From: a virus
Length of the DNA: 64,000 nucleotides
Strand: one strand, 5' to 3'
Virus record (IMG/VR): IMGVR_UViG_3300027833_000013
Span: 1 to 64,000 of that record
Shown here piece by piece: positions 45,201 through 53,346 of the stretch. The notes beneath the pieces were generated by a model that was not told the origin of the DNA, searched no databases, and worked only from the letters and a program-made list of their open reading frames with translations. Both the position numbers and the translations under genes were made by a program. Within the stretch, counting starts at the first letter, position 1. Each line of letters begins with the position of its first letter.

Positions 45201-47305
45201 GGTATTCCAGTAATAACGCCTGCTGTAATTGCCGCTGTTGTAATACCAATTAAGTTATTTACAACAGTTTGTATACCAACAGTTTCTGTAAGTGTCGCTG
45301 GTTTAATTTGTGTAATCGGAGTAGCTACACTGTTTAGTGTTTGGTAGTTAGCTGCCGGGTCTACTTTACTTAATACTGCATCTGTTAATGTAGCAAGGTA
45401 ATTAAGTGCCGCTACTGTTTCTGCTGTTTGGCCTGCTACATAACTTGCACCTTCTGGTGTAAAATAAGCAAGTGCAGATTGTCTGTTTTTAACATTTCCG
45501 CCGTGACTAATATCCCATACAAGTGCATCAATAAGTATACCTGCATCTCTACGACAAGTTTCTTTAGTATATGTAAAGCTACTCGTGAACGGTGATCTGT
45601 TATTAGCAATACCGTAGTCAATCCATTCAACCACTTCAGCTTGCATAAACGCTCTGTTTTGTGCTAATATTTCTCTATCTGCAACAGCAAATGCGCCCTT
45701 TTCAATTTGTTCACATGCAAACCGTATAGACTTAAATGGCCTATCTAATGTAATGCCGTAGTCAGGTGCATCGCCGTCGACTCCTTTAACAGAATCACAG
45801 AAGTAAACATGATTTACATATCCAAAGTATGTCCATTCAGGCGCTGTTGCCGCATCATTAACTTTTAATATTTGGCCTGGTTTTCCAACTGGTAAACGTG
45901 CTGGTCCTGATCCACCGTAATAAAGTATGTCGCCTGCTGTTGTTAGGTTACCGGATTCAGCACCACCTGATAAGAAATTCCAATATGTTCCTGCTGTGTC
46001 AGTTGTAGGATCATTAACTCCTGTGCTCGATGTGTGTGCTAAAATACAAATATATGCATTAACTCCTGACGAAACAACATCGCCTGCATCGTAAAATGTA
46101 GAGTTAGTATATGCCGATTTCCATGCCGCGCCTTCATTTAACTTTTCCCAATAGCTTGCGTTTGGAGGACGCTGTCCGTTTGAGTTTGCAGTAGCTAGAT
46201 ACGTGTAGCCACCTAGTCTTACAACGTCACCAGTTCTATAATCTTCATTAGCACTGTCATCTCCATAATCACCACGTAAGTTAAATCCAGTTACAAATAC
46301 TTGCCAGTCGCTTGGTTGTTCTGCTGGTTTTTTCTCTACGTTATTTGTTCTAGCAATATATGTATATCCGCCGTAAGTTACAATGTCGCCTGGTTGATAT
46401 TCTGAGTATGCTCCCCAAGTATCTTCAAATTCTAATCCTGCAACAAACACCGACCAGTTAGATTGATCTAATCTTAAATTTTCATGTGTTGCATTTGATG
46501 TATGATGTCCTGTACAAATCCAAGTTCCGCCTGAATCTTTTACTACATCATTAATTTTATAACGATATGCATTTGCCCATTCGCCTAAGTATTCAATGCC
46601 CTTGTGGAAGTAATCCCACTTTGACTGATCTGCTTCTAGACCACTTGCTGCCGTAGCTGCCGAAGTATGTCCTACGTTGGCTCTATAAACTTGTCCGCCA
46701 TATCTAGCTAAGTCGCCTACCCGATAACGTGTGCTAATTTGCCATACGTCTTTCCAGTCTTGACCATCGCTCATCATGTCCCATTTAACTTGATCTGCTT
46801 CTAGTCCAGTAGTAGTAGTAGACGAACTTACGTGATATACTGTACAAATATAAATTCTAGATCCATACTTTACAATATCATTTACTTTATAACGAGTATT
46901 TATTGCCCAATTAGCTTTGTAATCAAATCCTTCTGAAAACAGATCCCAATATGCCGCAGTACTGTCATCGCCTAAATTACTTTCAAGCCCACCAATGATA
47001 TCATCATCGGAAATGTGTCCTGTATTTGCAATATACAGTAACCCACCGTATTTCACAACATCATTAATTTTATAAACTGTTTGTGCAGTCCAATCGCCCT
47101 TCCAAGTTTGGCCGTCGGAAAATTGTTGCCATTTGGGTGTTGCATTATTCAAGTCTAACATAAAGTCAGTTTGTGCAATGTGCCCAACAACACATATAAA
47201 CGTTTTACCGCCATATCTTACTACATCATCTTTGTAGTAAGTGGTAGAGGAAGACCATTCGTCTTTCCAAATAAACCTAATTCTACCTAACTTAAACTCT
47301 GCCAT
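42221..47305 (-). CDS. Modular tail-fibre/adhesin protein with eight CBM5/12-like repeats (paralogue 1)
   Basis: 1694 aa from ATG 47305 (MAEFKLGRIRFIWK). An in-frame TTG 12 nt upstream overlaps the TTGGAG site and is rejected. Residues about 10-425 hold eight W-x-Y-x-GDxVxYGG-xxY units like carbohydrate-binding modules of chitinases. Next come a helical insert with NRAFMQAEVVEWIDYG and CRRDAGILIDALVWD (also in the 2477-aa protein), then a parallel beta-helix-like region (LRNCSLSGLEG, KSPYVQNVSNFGT, THC-like YYCHIGYLAESGG), and a C-terminal STDQDGNFRVGGLF...PTQKAIKTYI attachment region shared with paralogue 2. A glycan-binding fibre is the best guess. Confidence 0.75.
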   Translation of the reverse strand: MAEFKLGRIRFIWKDEWSSSTTYYKDDVVRYGGKTFICVVGHIAQTDFMLDLNNATPKWQQFSDGQTWKGDWTAQTVYKINDVVKYGGLLYIANTGHISDDDIIGGLESNLGDDSTAAYWDLFSEGFDYKANWAINTRYKVNDIVKYGSRIYICTVYHVSSSTTTTGLEADQVKWDMMSDGQDWKDVWQISTRYRVGDLARYGGQVYRANVGHTSAATAASGLEADQSKWDYFHKGIEYLGEWANAYRYKINDVVKDSGGTWICTGHHTSNATHENLRLDQSNWSVFVAGLEFEDTWGAYSEYQPGDIVTYGGYTYIARTNNVEKKPAEQPSDWQVFVTGFNLRGDYGDDSANEDYRTGDVVRLGGYTYLATANSNGQRPPNASYWEKLNEGAAWKSAYTNSTFYDAGDVVSSGVNAYICILAHTSSTGVNDPTTDTAGTYWNFLSGGAESGNLTTAGDILYYGGSGPARLPVGKPGQILKVNDAATAPEWTYFGYVNHVYFCDSVKGVDGDAPDYGITLDRPFKSIRFACEQIEKGAFAVADREILAQNRAFMQAEVVEWIDYGIANNRSPFTSSFTYTKETCRRDAGILIDALVWDISHGGNVKNRQSALAYFTPEGASYVAGQTAETVAALNYLATLTDAVLSKVDPAANYQTLNSVATPITQIKPATLTETVGIQTVVNNLIGITTAAITAGVITGIPKETRAQKTVFVKTGQFFETLPIRVPEDTAVVGDELRSTKISPAGTVTSSEDVPKSLAAIARLAAIASSIVTNANVTESSGNSATQVVTRPAGSSAAGAYASNLFTELADYIDYGINGASGDSTVPLYRGSNTPITSTGYTYAVEVLEQNRAYMIAEVHAYIAATYGSYSYTIAACTRDVNRYLDAVKIDLIYDSNYNVFMAGRFYINSVANNQLEDMFYMRNGTGLRNCSLSGLEGTLSSANSFGTKRPSAGAFVSLDPGWGPDDTRGWIINKSPYVQNVSNFGTACIGLKVDGSIHNGGNDSIVANDFTQILSDGIGFWVSELGRAELVSVFTYYCHIGYLAESGGKVRATNGNNSYGDFGSVAEGIDATETPVTGRIDNQQLEAQVAAVFTDGSAQVLQFEYLNAGQGYTTEQTSSILTVDTVSGFDNLRVQGTYHGIVGTSTGSGTGQEFSLQVESNGTYAVSVVKGGTGHAENDTITVVDSLVGGGGAANCTFDVATIGAATRYSIGGDGFGAAVSATNIATGGVFEVQIDSDSTTYGGDGYKEVASNAQAGNTTQISLAATDVNATGAYNGMSIYITSGLGAGQYGVIGTFNSGSKVATVFKDSDGTAGWNHAIGSAIASTLDSTTAYIISPRVIFEAPASGIRARGRARVSDEKVIEIRIIEPGTGYSISSPPVMTLVDPNNTIEMAHTVRVGNGVLRQPTFSNRGSGYITATATIDGDGFADINQTGTKVRVDNLSVIPQKGSNVEFASRSNTWYKLVAITNLVGNGPYSALLQISPKLEADERPPHLDAITIRRRFSQVRLTGHDFLDIGTGNFTNTNYPQDPLSAPDPLVETNNFGGGRVFYTSTDQDGNFRVGGLFNVEQATGIATLNVEAFNISGLNELQLGSVALGGAGAVISEFSTDGTFSADSDSIVPTQKAIKTYITSQIGGGVATLNVNSVTAGVIEITENQISTTSGGPININNVVNFKGGITGAPVALQMFLLN

Positions 47306-47329
47306 CAGTGACTCCAATATTATTAATAG

Positions 47330-47337
47330 TATTTATC
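47330..47337 (-). promoter_or_regulatory. T4-type late promoter
   Basis: GATAAATACTATT on the minus strand, matching 12 of the 13 bases of the T4 consensus TATAAATACTATT, ahead of TTGGAG and ATG 47305. Confidence 0.85.
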
Positions 47338-47368
47338 AAAACCCTATGCTCCTCAATCTTTATTATAA

Positions 47369-50300
47369 TCATGCTCCGTTACCGCCTGCAAAGAATGCAT
47401 TTGTTAACATATCACCTTGTACTCCGTGAGCAACTCCTGGTTCGGTCGGATCACCTTGTATGTTCACTGGAACAAGAAAGTTAATTGCTCCGTTTAACGG
47501 TGTAAATATTTTATTACCTGATATACTGATGTTACCTGCATTTAATCTATTAACAGCTACATCAGAACCACCACTTGAAATACGTGACTTAACATATATT
47601 CCAATTGCTTTTTGTGTAGGCACAATGTTATTGGAGTTTGCTGTAAATGTACCATCTGTACTAAACTCTCTAATAACAGCACCTGTACCACCAAGTACAA
47701 CACCGCCTAGGCTCAACTCGTCTAATCCATTTAGATCAAAGAAACTTGCATTAATCGAAATAGTACCTGTCGACTGCTCAACTTCAAATAACTCACCAAC
47801 TCTAAAGTTACCATCCTGATCAGTACTTGTATAGAAAACACGACCACCATTAAATTGTAGCACTTCGTAATATTGTTGTGGTTCGTTTACTGCATTAAAT
47901 CCAAACAAATATAAACTTGGATACGCTGTATCGCCAAAGTTACCTGATCCAATATCTAAAAAGTCGTGTCCAGTAAGTCTAATTTGGCTATATTTTTCTC
48001 GCAACGTAAGTATTGTTCCATGTTCTGGCGATTCTTGTCTACCAATACCTGGGCTAATTTGAAACTTAGCTTCAATATTAGGAGCAGTGCCCGAGGAAGA
48101 TAATAATTTAACAATATAGTAAGTAACTCCGTCGATGCCAGCAATAGCAATATTATCTCCAGGTCCGGGCATTTTAGTTAAACTGCTCATAATCAAAGTA
48201 TCTGTTATTTGTAATTGTTCTGCAAATCCGTCTCCAAGTATAGTAGCAGTTGCACTAAAATATCCTGTGCCTCTGCTAGTATAAGTTGGCCATCCAAGTA
48301 CTCCATTATTAACTGATGCCCTTGTAGTTACATCTAATGTAGATTTGGGGTCAAATACTGTTATTGCTGGGAGAAACGCACTATCATAATAACTACCTGG
48401 GTTGCTTATAACAAATGATTGAATTCTATTACTTGCAACAATTGCTATTGCTTCTGCCTTTGCACCTGTTGCAATTCTAAGGAACTCATTTGAATCCTCA
48501 GCTACGCCTACCCATACACCATTATTTGCGGCAATACCTGTCCAGTCTTTAGCATCTGGTGATACTTTAGAAGTCCAACTATAACCATCTCTACTGTATG
48601 CAACAATGTCCGATAACGGATGTAGTGCTACAAACAATCCTTGATTATACGCAAGATCTCTCCATTTGCCTGTTTCCATAGATCCTGCAAACCAAGTAAT
48701 GCCATCATAGCTAACGGCTGTTGGGCATCTTGAACTATCGTCTTTTTCGCATACAGCAACAAATCTATCATTTCCGTATACTACTCTGTTCCATTCTTGA
48801 CTTGACGGAAGTGCAGTTTCAGTCCACGTAGACCCACTGTTTGTACTATACATAGCTTTATTTCCGCCACCTTGTATCATAACAAATGTTCCGCCACCGT
48901 ATGCAACACTAGCCCAGTCAGCCGTAACACTTACTGTTATAGTATTCCAAGAACTTCCGCTACTAGTTGATCGTGCAATTGAAGCTGTACCTGTGCTATC
49001 GCCTGTTCTGCCTACAGCAATCCAATTTGCTCCAGTCTCGTCGCCTTCTACATCGCTCCAGTCTAACGTAGCAGGTAATGTAGATGATGCCCAGGTTGTC
49101 CCATCTTGTGAATATAACGCTTTATTTCCATCTTCAGCTACGACAACATATTTGCCCCCAGCTGACCCAATAGCTTCCCACTGTCCTGATGTTGGGAATG
49201 TAAGCGGGCTCCAAGCCATTCCGTCTGTACTAATGGCCCCAGTTGCTGTATTTTTTGCTACTGTTACAAATCCTCCAGATGATCCGTATGCTACTGCACT
49301 CCACGGTTGCTCTGATGGAGCAGTTTGATTGGCAGCGGCAAATCCAGGCTCAGGAATAATTACCCTTGGTTCAATTACATAATACGAACTATCGTCTAGA
49401 GCTGTCACAATTGGCATACCTGTAACATGTTCCCATCCTGGTTCACCATTTGTTTCGTTTTCGCAAAGTACTTGTTTAATATCTTCTCTAAAGTTTTGGA
49501 TCTTTGCATATTGTCCTGCACCAGTTCCGGAAGATATACGTATACGCATCCCTTCATATAATGCAGAGGTTCCAGTATCAGCACCGGATAATATAATTTT
49601 AACTGCATCTCCCGATTGTGCTTTGTTCAACAAGTATTGATAATTTGCGCCACCAATAAAGTTTGAATCTTCTTCTGATGCAAATATTTCACTAATGCCA
49701 CCTTGTCTAAATTCAGTGTATGTTGGGTCTGCATTAATGCCTACACTTGTTAGTGTAACTGTAGCATTAGTATAATCCTGACCACAATGTGTGTACCCAA
49801 AGCCGTGTACTTCGTTTTGATCTGAATACACATTGTTAATAATAGCTTGGCTTGATCTGTTGTTTACCGAAGCAGTTGCCGGAACTTCTTCAACATTAAA
49901 TCCTTCAGCAACTGAGCCGTACAATCCGTACGAGTTGTTTCCGTTTAATGCACGTATTTTTCCGCCTGCAGTACACAAGTAACCAATATGACAATAATAA
50001 GTAAACACTGACACAAGCTCTGAAAGACCGTCGGCGTTAACCCAGTATCCAATCCCATCACTTAAAATTTGTGTAAAGTCGTTTGCAACCATTGACTTAT
50101 TGCCGCCGTTGTGCAATGCTCCGTCAATTTTCATTCCAATACAACCTGTGCCAAATGTAGTTACGTTTTGTACGTATGGTGATTTACTAGTAATCCATGC
50201 ATACTCGGCATCAGGGCCTGTAGCAGGATCTAATGAAACATATGCGCCTGCTGACGGGCGGCTGGTTAAATTATCATTAGGAGTACCTAGTGTACCAGAT

Positions 50301-52252
50301 AATCCTTGCAATGTCATATTGCGTAATCCAGACCCGTTGTGCATTAAAAACATGTTTGATGATTCATATCCCGTAGCCGGAAATATTGTAGTACTTCTTA
50401 ATTCGTCGCCTACTATAGCTGTATCTGCCGGAACAATAATCGGTAATACTTCGTTATAAGTGCCAGTTGCTATAAATATTGTTGCAGGAGCTCGGGCCGC
50501 GACATCACCTCTAATATATTGACATGCATAGTTAACTGAAGCATATGGAGTTGCCGCTGTCGAACCAAAGCCAACAGCATCAGTGCCGTCAGTTGACACA
50601 TAATAAACTTTTACAACTTCGTTTAACGATTCCCATTTAAGTGTAGATTCGTTATTTACTTTTATTACATGTCCTGCGTTACCTATACTAAGATTAACCG
50701 GACCTATTGTGCTACCATCTTCATTAGTATTAAAAGTACGAACATCACCTCTATATCTTAATGCGTTAGTTGCTGCCGGGGTTGAAGAGCCAAAGTATAT
50801 TTTCCAGTAATCAAATGCGCCTGTTTCTGCATCGGTATCAAATTTGGGTCTTGCTTCGAATATATTACTATAATGTTGTGTTTTACAAATATATGTATTA
50901 CTTTGATCCATAACAACATCACCTGGATAGTATTGTAAATATGTACTATCAGACGCATCATCGACTGTTTGCCAACCGCCGTATTCTCTCCATTCACCTT
51001 TCCATTGTATACCTGTTTGAAGTAGCAACCATTTTGTTAATCCAAATGTTTGACTGTTTTCGTCATCATTAATTGGATCTGAAATTAAGTCACCGGGTTC
51101 TACTAAATCACTTGAGATAATAACTTCTCTAGCTTCATAAAGATATGCACCTTTCCTTACAACGCTACCAACAGGATACGTTTGCGTTATATCCCAGTCG
51201 CCTTTCATTTTATAGCCTCTGGTTAATAATTCCCAGTCTGCATCTTCTACGTCTTGTAATACGCCGTTTTCATAAGGAAATACTCCGATATTAATTGTTA
51301 AAGAAGTATACGAATAGCCACCATATGTTGCAATATCGCCAGGTTGATAAACTACACCGGCATCCCATTCTGTTTCGTAGCCAAGTCCTGGTATCCATAA
51401 ATCCCAATCATCAACTGGATTAAAAGTACCAGAGCCACTCATGCCTCGTCTTGCTTTGTATAAACTAGAACCGTATTTTACAATATCATTAGTTTTATGA
51501 TACGATCCGGTCCACTCGCCTTTGTATTCAATGCCTTCGTGAACTAATTCCCATTTTGCTACTGAAGAATCTAAACCTAGCTCTGTGCCAATGCCTTCTG
51601 CAACTTGATCATTACTAGTGTGACCTATTGTACATCTATAAACATTACCGCCATATCTTACTATATCATCTTTGATATACCTAGATCCAACTGTCCAGTT
51701 ATTTTTCCAAAAGTCACTACGTTGCATTATTGTCCACTTAGACTGATCAGCTTCTAATCCTGCAATAGTAGATGCTGATTGATGATCTATTAAACATATA
51801 TAAACAATTCCGTTATATCGAATTGTATCATTTTTCTTGTATTCAGTAAATGCCGACCATAAATTTAACCAATTGTAACCTTTAGCAAAAGGTGTCCATT
51901 TATTTTGATCAGCTTCTAATCCCAATGCTACACTTGCTGAACTAGAATGACTGTCAATACAACTATATAAAATTCCTCTATATTTTATTAAGTCATTTAC
52001 TTTATAAAATGTAGATGGTAACCAATTACCTTTCCAGTCTTTGCCGTCAGCTACTTGTTCCCATTTAGGAGTCGATTCGCCTGCAACAAGAAAGTCTAAA
52101 TCGTTATTAAAGTCTGCAGATGCTGTGTGACTAATCAAAGAAACAAACGTTTTACCACCATATGAAACTATGTCATCTTTAATATACGCTGTACTTGCAA
52201 CCCATGGGCCTTTCCAATTATACCGTATTCTATCAATTCTAAATTCTGCCAT
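47369..52252 (-). CDS. Modular tail-fibre/adhesin protein with CBM-like repeats and a beta-propeller insert (paralogue 2)
   Basis: 1627 aa, collinear with paralogue 1 at both ends: eight CBM5/12-like units (residues about 10-470), a beta-helix region (TGSGLRN-type, KSPYVQNVTTFGTGC, YYCHIGYLCTAGG) and the STDQDGNFRVGELFEVEQ...PTQKAIGIYVKS end. Unique to it is an insert of about 290 residues (roughly 967-1259, 48475-49350) built of five or more WxxVAYGxGxFV...YSxDGxxW blades, like BNR/sialidase or YCF48-type propellers. It lacks the helical CRRD insert of paralogue 1. The promoter AATAAATACA overlaps the stop of the preceding gene. Confidence 0.75.
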   Translation of the reverse strand: MAEFRIDRIRYNWKGPWVASTAYIKDDIVSYGGKTFVSLISHTASADFNNDLDFLVAGESTPKWEQVADGKDWKGNWLPSTFYKVNDLIKYRGILYSCIDSHSSSASVALGLEADQNKWTPFAKGYNWLNLWSAFTEYKKNDTIRYNGIVYICLIDHQSASTIAGLEADQSKWTIMQRSDFWKNNWTVGSRYIKDDIVRYGGNVYRCTIGHTSNDQVAEGIGTELGLDSSVAKWELVHEGIEYKGEWTGSYHKTNDIVKYGSSLYKARRGMSGSGTFNPVDDWDLWIPGLGYETEWDAGVVYQPGDIATYGGYSYTSLTINIGVFPYENGVLQDVEDADWELLTRGYKMKGDWDITQTYPVGSVVRKGAYLYEAREVIISSDLVEPGDLISDPINDDENSQTFGLTKWLLLQTGIQWKGEWREYGGWQTVDDASDSTYLQYYPGDVVMDQSNTYICKTQHYSNIFEARPKFDTDAETGAFDYWKIYFGSSTPAATNALRYRGDVRTFNTNEDGSTIGPVNLSIGNAGHVIKVNNESTLKWESLNEVVKVYYVSTDGTDAVGFGSTAATPYASVNYACQYIRGDVAARAPATIFIATGTYNEVLPIIVPADTAIVGDELRSTTIFPATGYESSNMFLMHNGSGLRNMTLQGLSGTLGTPNDNLTSRPSAGAYVSLDPATGPDAEYAWITSKSPYVQNVTTFGTGCIGMKIDGALHNGGNKSMVANDFTQILSDGIGYWVNADGLSELVSVFTYYCHIGYLCTAGGKIRALNGNNSYGLYGSVAEGFNVEEVPATASVNNRSSQAIINNVYSDQNEVHGFGYTHCGQDYTNATVTLTSVGINADPTYTEFRQGGISEIFASEEDSNFIGGANYQYLLNKAQSGDAVKIILSGADTGTSALYEGMRIRISSGTGAGQYAKIQNFREDIKQVLCENETNGEPGWEHVTGMPIVTALDDSSYYVIEPRVIIPEPGFAAANQTAPSEQPWSAVAYGSSGGFVTVAKNTATGAISTDGMAWSPLTFPTSGQWEAIGSAGGKYVVVAEDGNKALYSQDGTTWASSTLPATLDWSDVEGDETGANWIAVGRTGDSTGTASIARSTSSGSSWNTITVSVTADWASVAYGGGTFVMIQGGGNKAMYSTNSGSTWTETALPSSQEWNRVVYGNDRFVAVCEKDDSSRCPTAVSYDGITWFAGSMETGKWRDLAYNQGLFVALHPLSDIVAYSRDGYSWTSKVSPDAKDWTGIAANNGVWVGVAEDSNEFLRIATGAKAEAIAIVASNRIQSFVISNPGSYYDSAFLPAITVFDPKSTLDVTTRASVNNGVLGWPTYTSRGTGYFSATATILGDGFAEQLQITDTLIMSSLTKMPGPGDNIAIAGIDGVTYYIVKLLSSSGTAPNIEAKFQISPGIGRQESPEHGTILTLREKYSQIRLTGHDFLDIGSGNFGDTAYPSLYLFGFNAVNEPQQYYEVLQFNGGRVFYTSTDQDGNFRVGELFEVEQSTGTISINASFFDLNGLDELSLGGVVLGGTGAVIREFSTDGTFTANSNNIVPTQKAIGIYVKSRISSGGSDVAVNRLNAGNISISGNKIFTPLNGAINFLVPVNIQGDPTEPGVAHGVQGDMLTNAFFAGGNGA

Positions 52253-52267
52253 TTTTCTTCCTAATCT

Positions 52268-53002
52268 TTAAGTAAGTGTATTTATTTGGCCGCCCATGCC
52301 ACTATGATTTACACAATAATAATAAAGTGTTGGTGCGTTTACTGGAATTTGTATCTTAACATATGCGCCTTCAACTCCTGCTACGCCTAATATAGTAACT
52401 CCTGTAGTATATTCTACGCCGCCTGCGTGTATTCCGTTTGGCGTTGTTGAAAATCTAATTGGGTGTGTATTATTAGATGCATTTGCTTGACCAAATGTAT
52501 ATGTCTGTCCTTCAAATAAGTTAAGTGTAGGACTAACAATATCATTAAGATATAACTTGTTCCCTGTGCCGTATTCGTTAGTACCACTAGCAACTGTCAC
52601 TTTAAAGTGTGTGGGATTGTAGTCTGTAAGTCCATCTGTACTTACACCAGTAGGGTATGTATAAGGTCTATTAAATCTAACAACTAGTTCACCCTCGTCA
52701 TTAATATAATAATATAAATGTCTGTCGTCCCATCTTAATTGCTCATATTTTAAATTTTCATAAACATAATCGTGGTTTTGATCACGTCCTTCAAAAAAGT
52801 CAACGCCTTGCTCAAAATCATTATAGTTTTTTTCTGGGTCACCTGGAGTATTAATTTGAATAGTTACATCTGGATCCATTTGGTCTTCTTTTGTGAAAAA
52901 TAATTCACCATCGTCTGTTCTGCGCAATCCGTAAAAGAATCTACCGTCTAATCCATTTAGTACATTATCTGCACCGTTACCAAAATATGCTGAGTTTGAC
53001 AT
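52268..53002 (-). CDS. Virion-type protein with C-terminal cupredoxin-like domain
   Basis: 244 aa. Residues 1-130 are an acidic, Tyr/Asp-rich region (ENLKYEQLRWDDRHLYYYIN) seen in marine phages. Residues about 148-242 look like a cupredoxin: LFEGQTYTF, N-x-HPIRFS with H180, TTGVT, and APTLYYYC-VNH-SGM with C230, H233 and M236. H...C-x2-H-x2-M is the type-1 copper ligand set, so copper binding is plausible, though unproven for phage members. AAGGGG precedes the start. Confidence 0.65.
   Translation of the reverse strand: MSNSAYFGNGADNVLNGLDGRFFYGLRRTDDGELFFTKEDQMDPDVTIQINTPGDPEKNYNDFEQGVDFFEGRDQNHDYVYENLKYEQLRWDDRHLYYYINDEGELVVRFNRPYTYPTGVSTDGLTDYNPTHFKVTVASGTNEYGTGNKLYLNDIVSPTLNLFEGQTYTFGQANASNNTHPIRFSTTPNGIHAGGVEYTTGVTILGVAGVEGAYVKIQIPVNAPTLYYYCVNHSGMGGQINTLT
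52279..52286 (-). promoter_or_regulatory. Late-promoter-like element
   Basis: AATAAATACACTT on the minus strand, inside the last codons of the 52268-53002 gene, with TTAGGAAG and ATG 52252 downstream. One mismatch to the consensus at the first base. Confidence 0.55.
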
Positions 53003-53012
53003 CTGCTACCCC

Positions 53013-53342
53013 TTATACTATATCTACGTAACTTATAATAGCATCACAACTATCATTTAAATTACTTTGTATTAGCAATGAATTGTTTGCAGGGATAATT
53101 AATTTTTCTCCCCCAAGCATTGCTTTAAAACTACTGTTCGGTGCTACCATTACGTCTTTCATAAAGTAGCCTTCTACACTTGTATCGTCTTTAACATAGA
53201 TATTTACATTTACTGCAAAGTCTGTTATGTTTGCAACGTTAATGCCTAGCACAGTTGCATTAGTTGATCCGTCACTTGCAAACACTTCGATCTTCTGTGT
53301 TCCAATACTCTTAATAATTTTATTTCTAAAAAATGTTGCCAT
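53013..53342 (-). CDS. Small conserved virion protein
   Basis: 109 aa, MATFFRNKIIKSIGTQ start, a beta-rich middle (VNIYVKDDTSVEGYFMKDV) and an ANNSLLIQSNLNDSCDAIISYVDIV end. Proteins of this kind recur next to fibre genes in marine T4-like phages. No known domain; TTAGGA is the ribosome site. Confidence 0.55.
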   Translation of the reverse strand: MATFFRNKIIKSIGTQKIEVFASDGSTNATVLGINVANITDFAVNVNIYVKDDTSVEGYFMKDVMVAPNSSFKAMLGGEKLIIPANNSLLIQSNLNDSCDAIISYVDIV

Positions 53343-53346
53343 ATCT

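Noticed and set aside
47306-47317. TTG start at 47317 for CBM-fibre 1
   Set aside because: The TTG is part of the TTGGAG ribosome site for the ATG at 47305.
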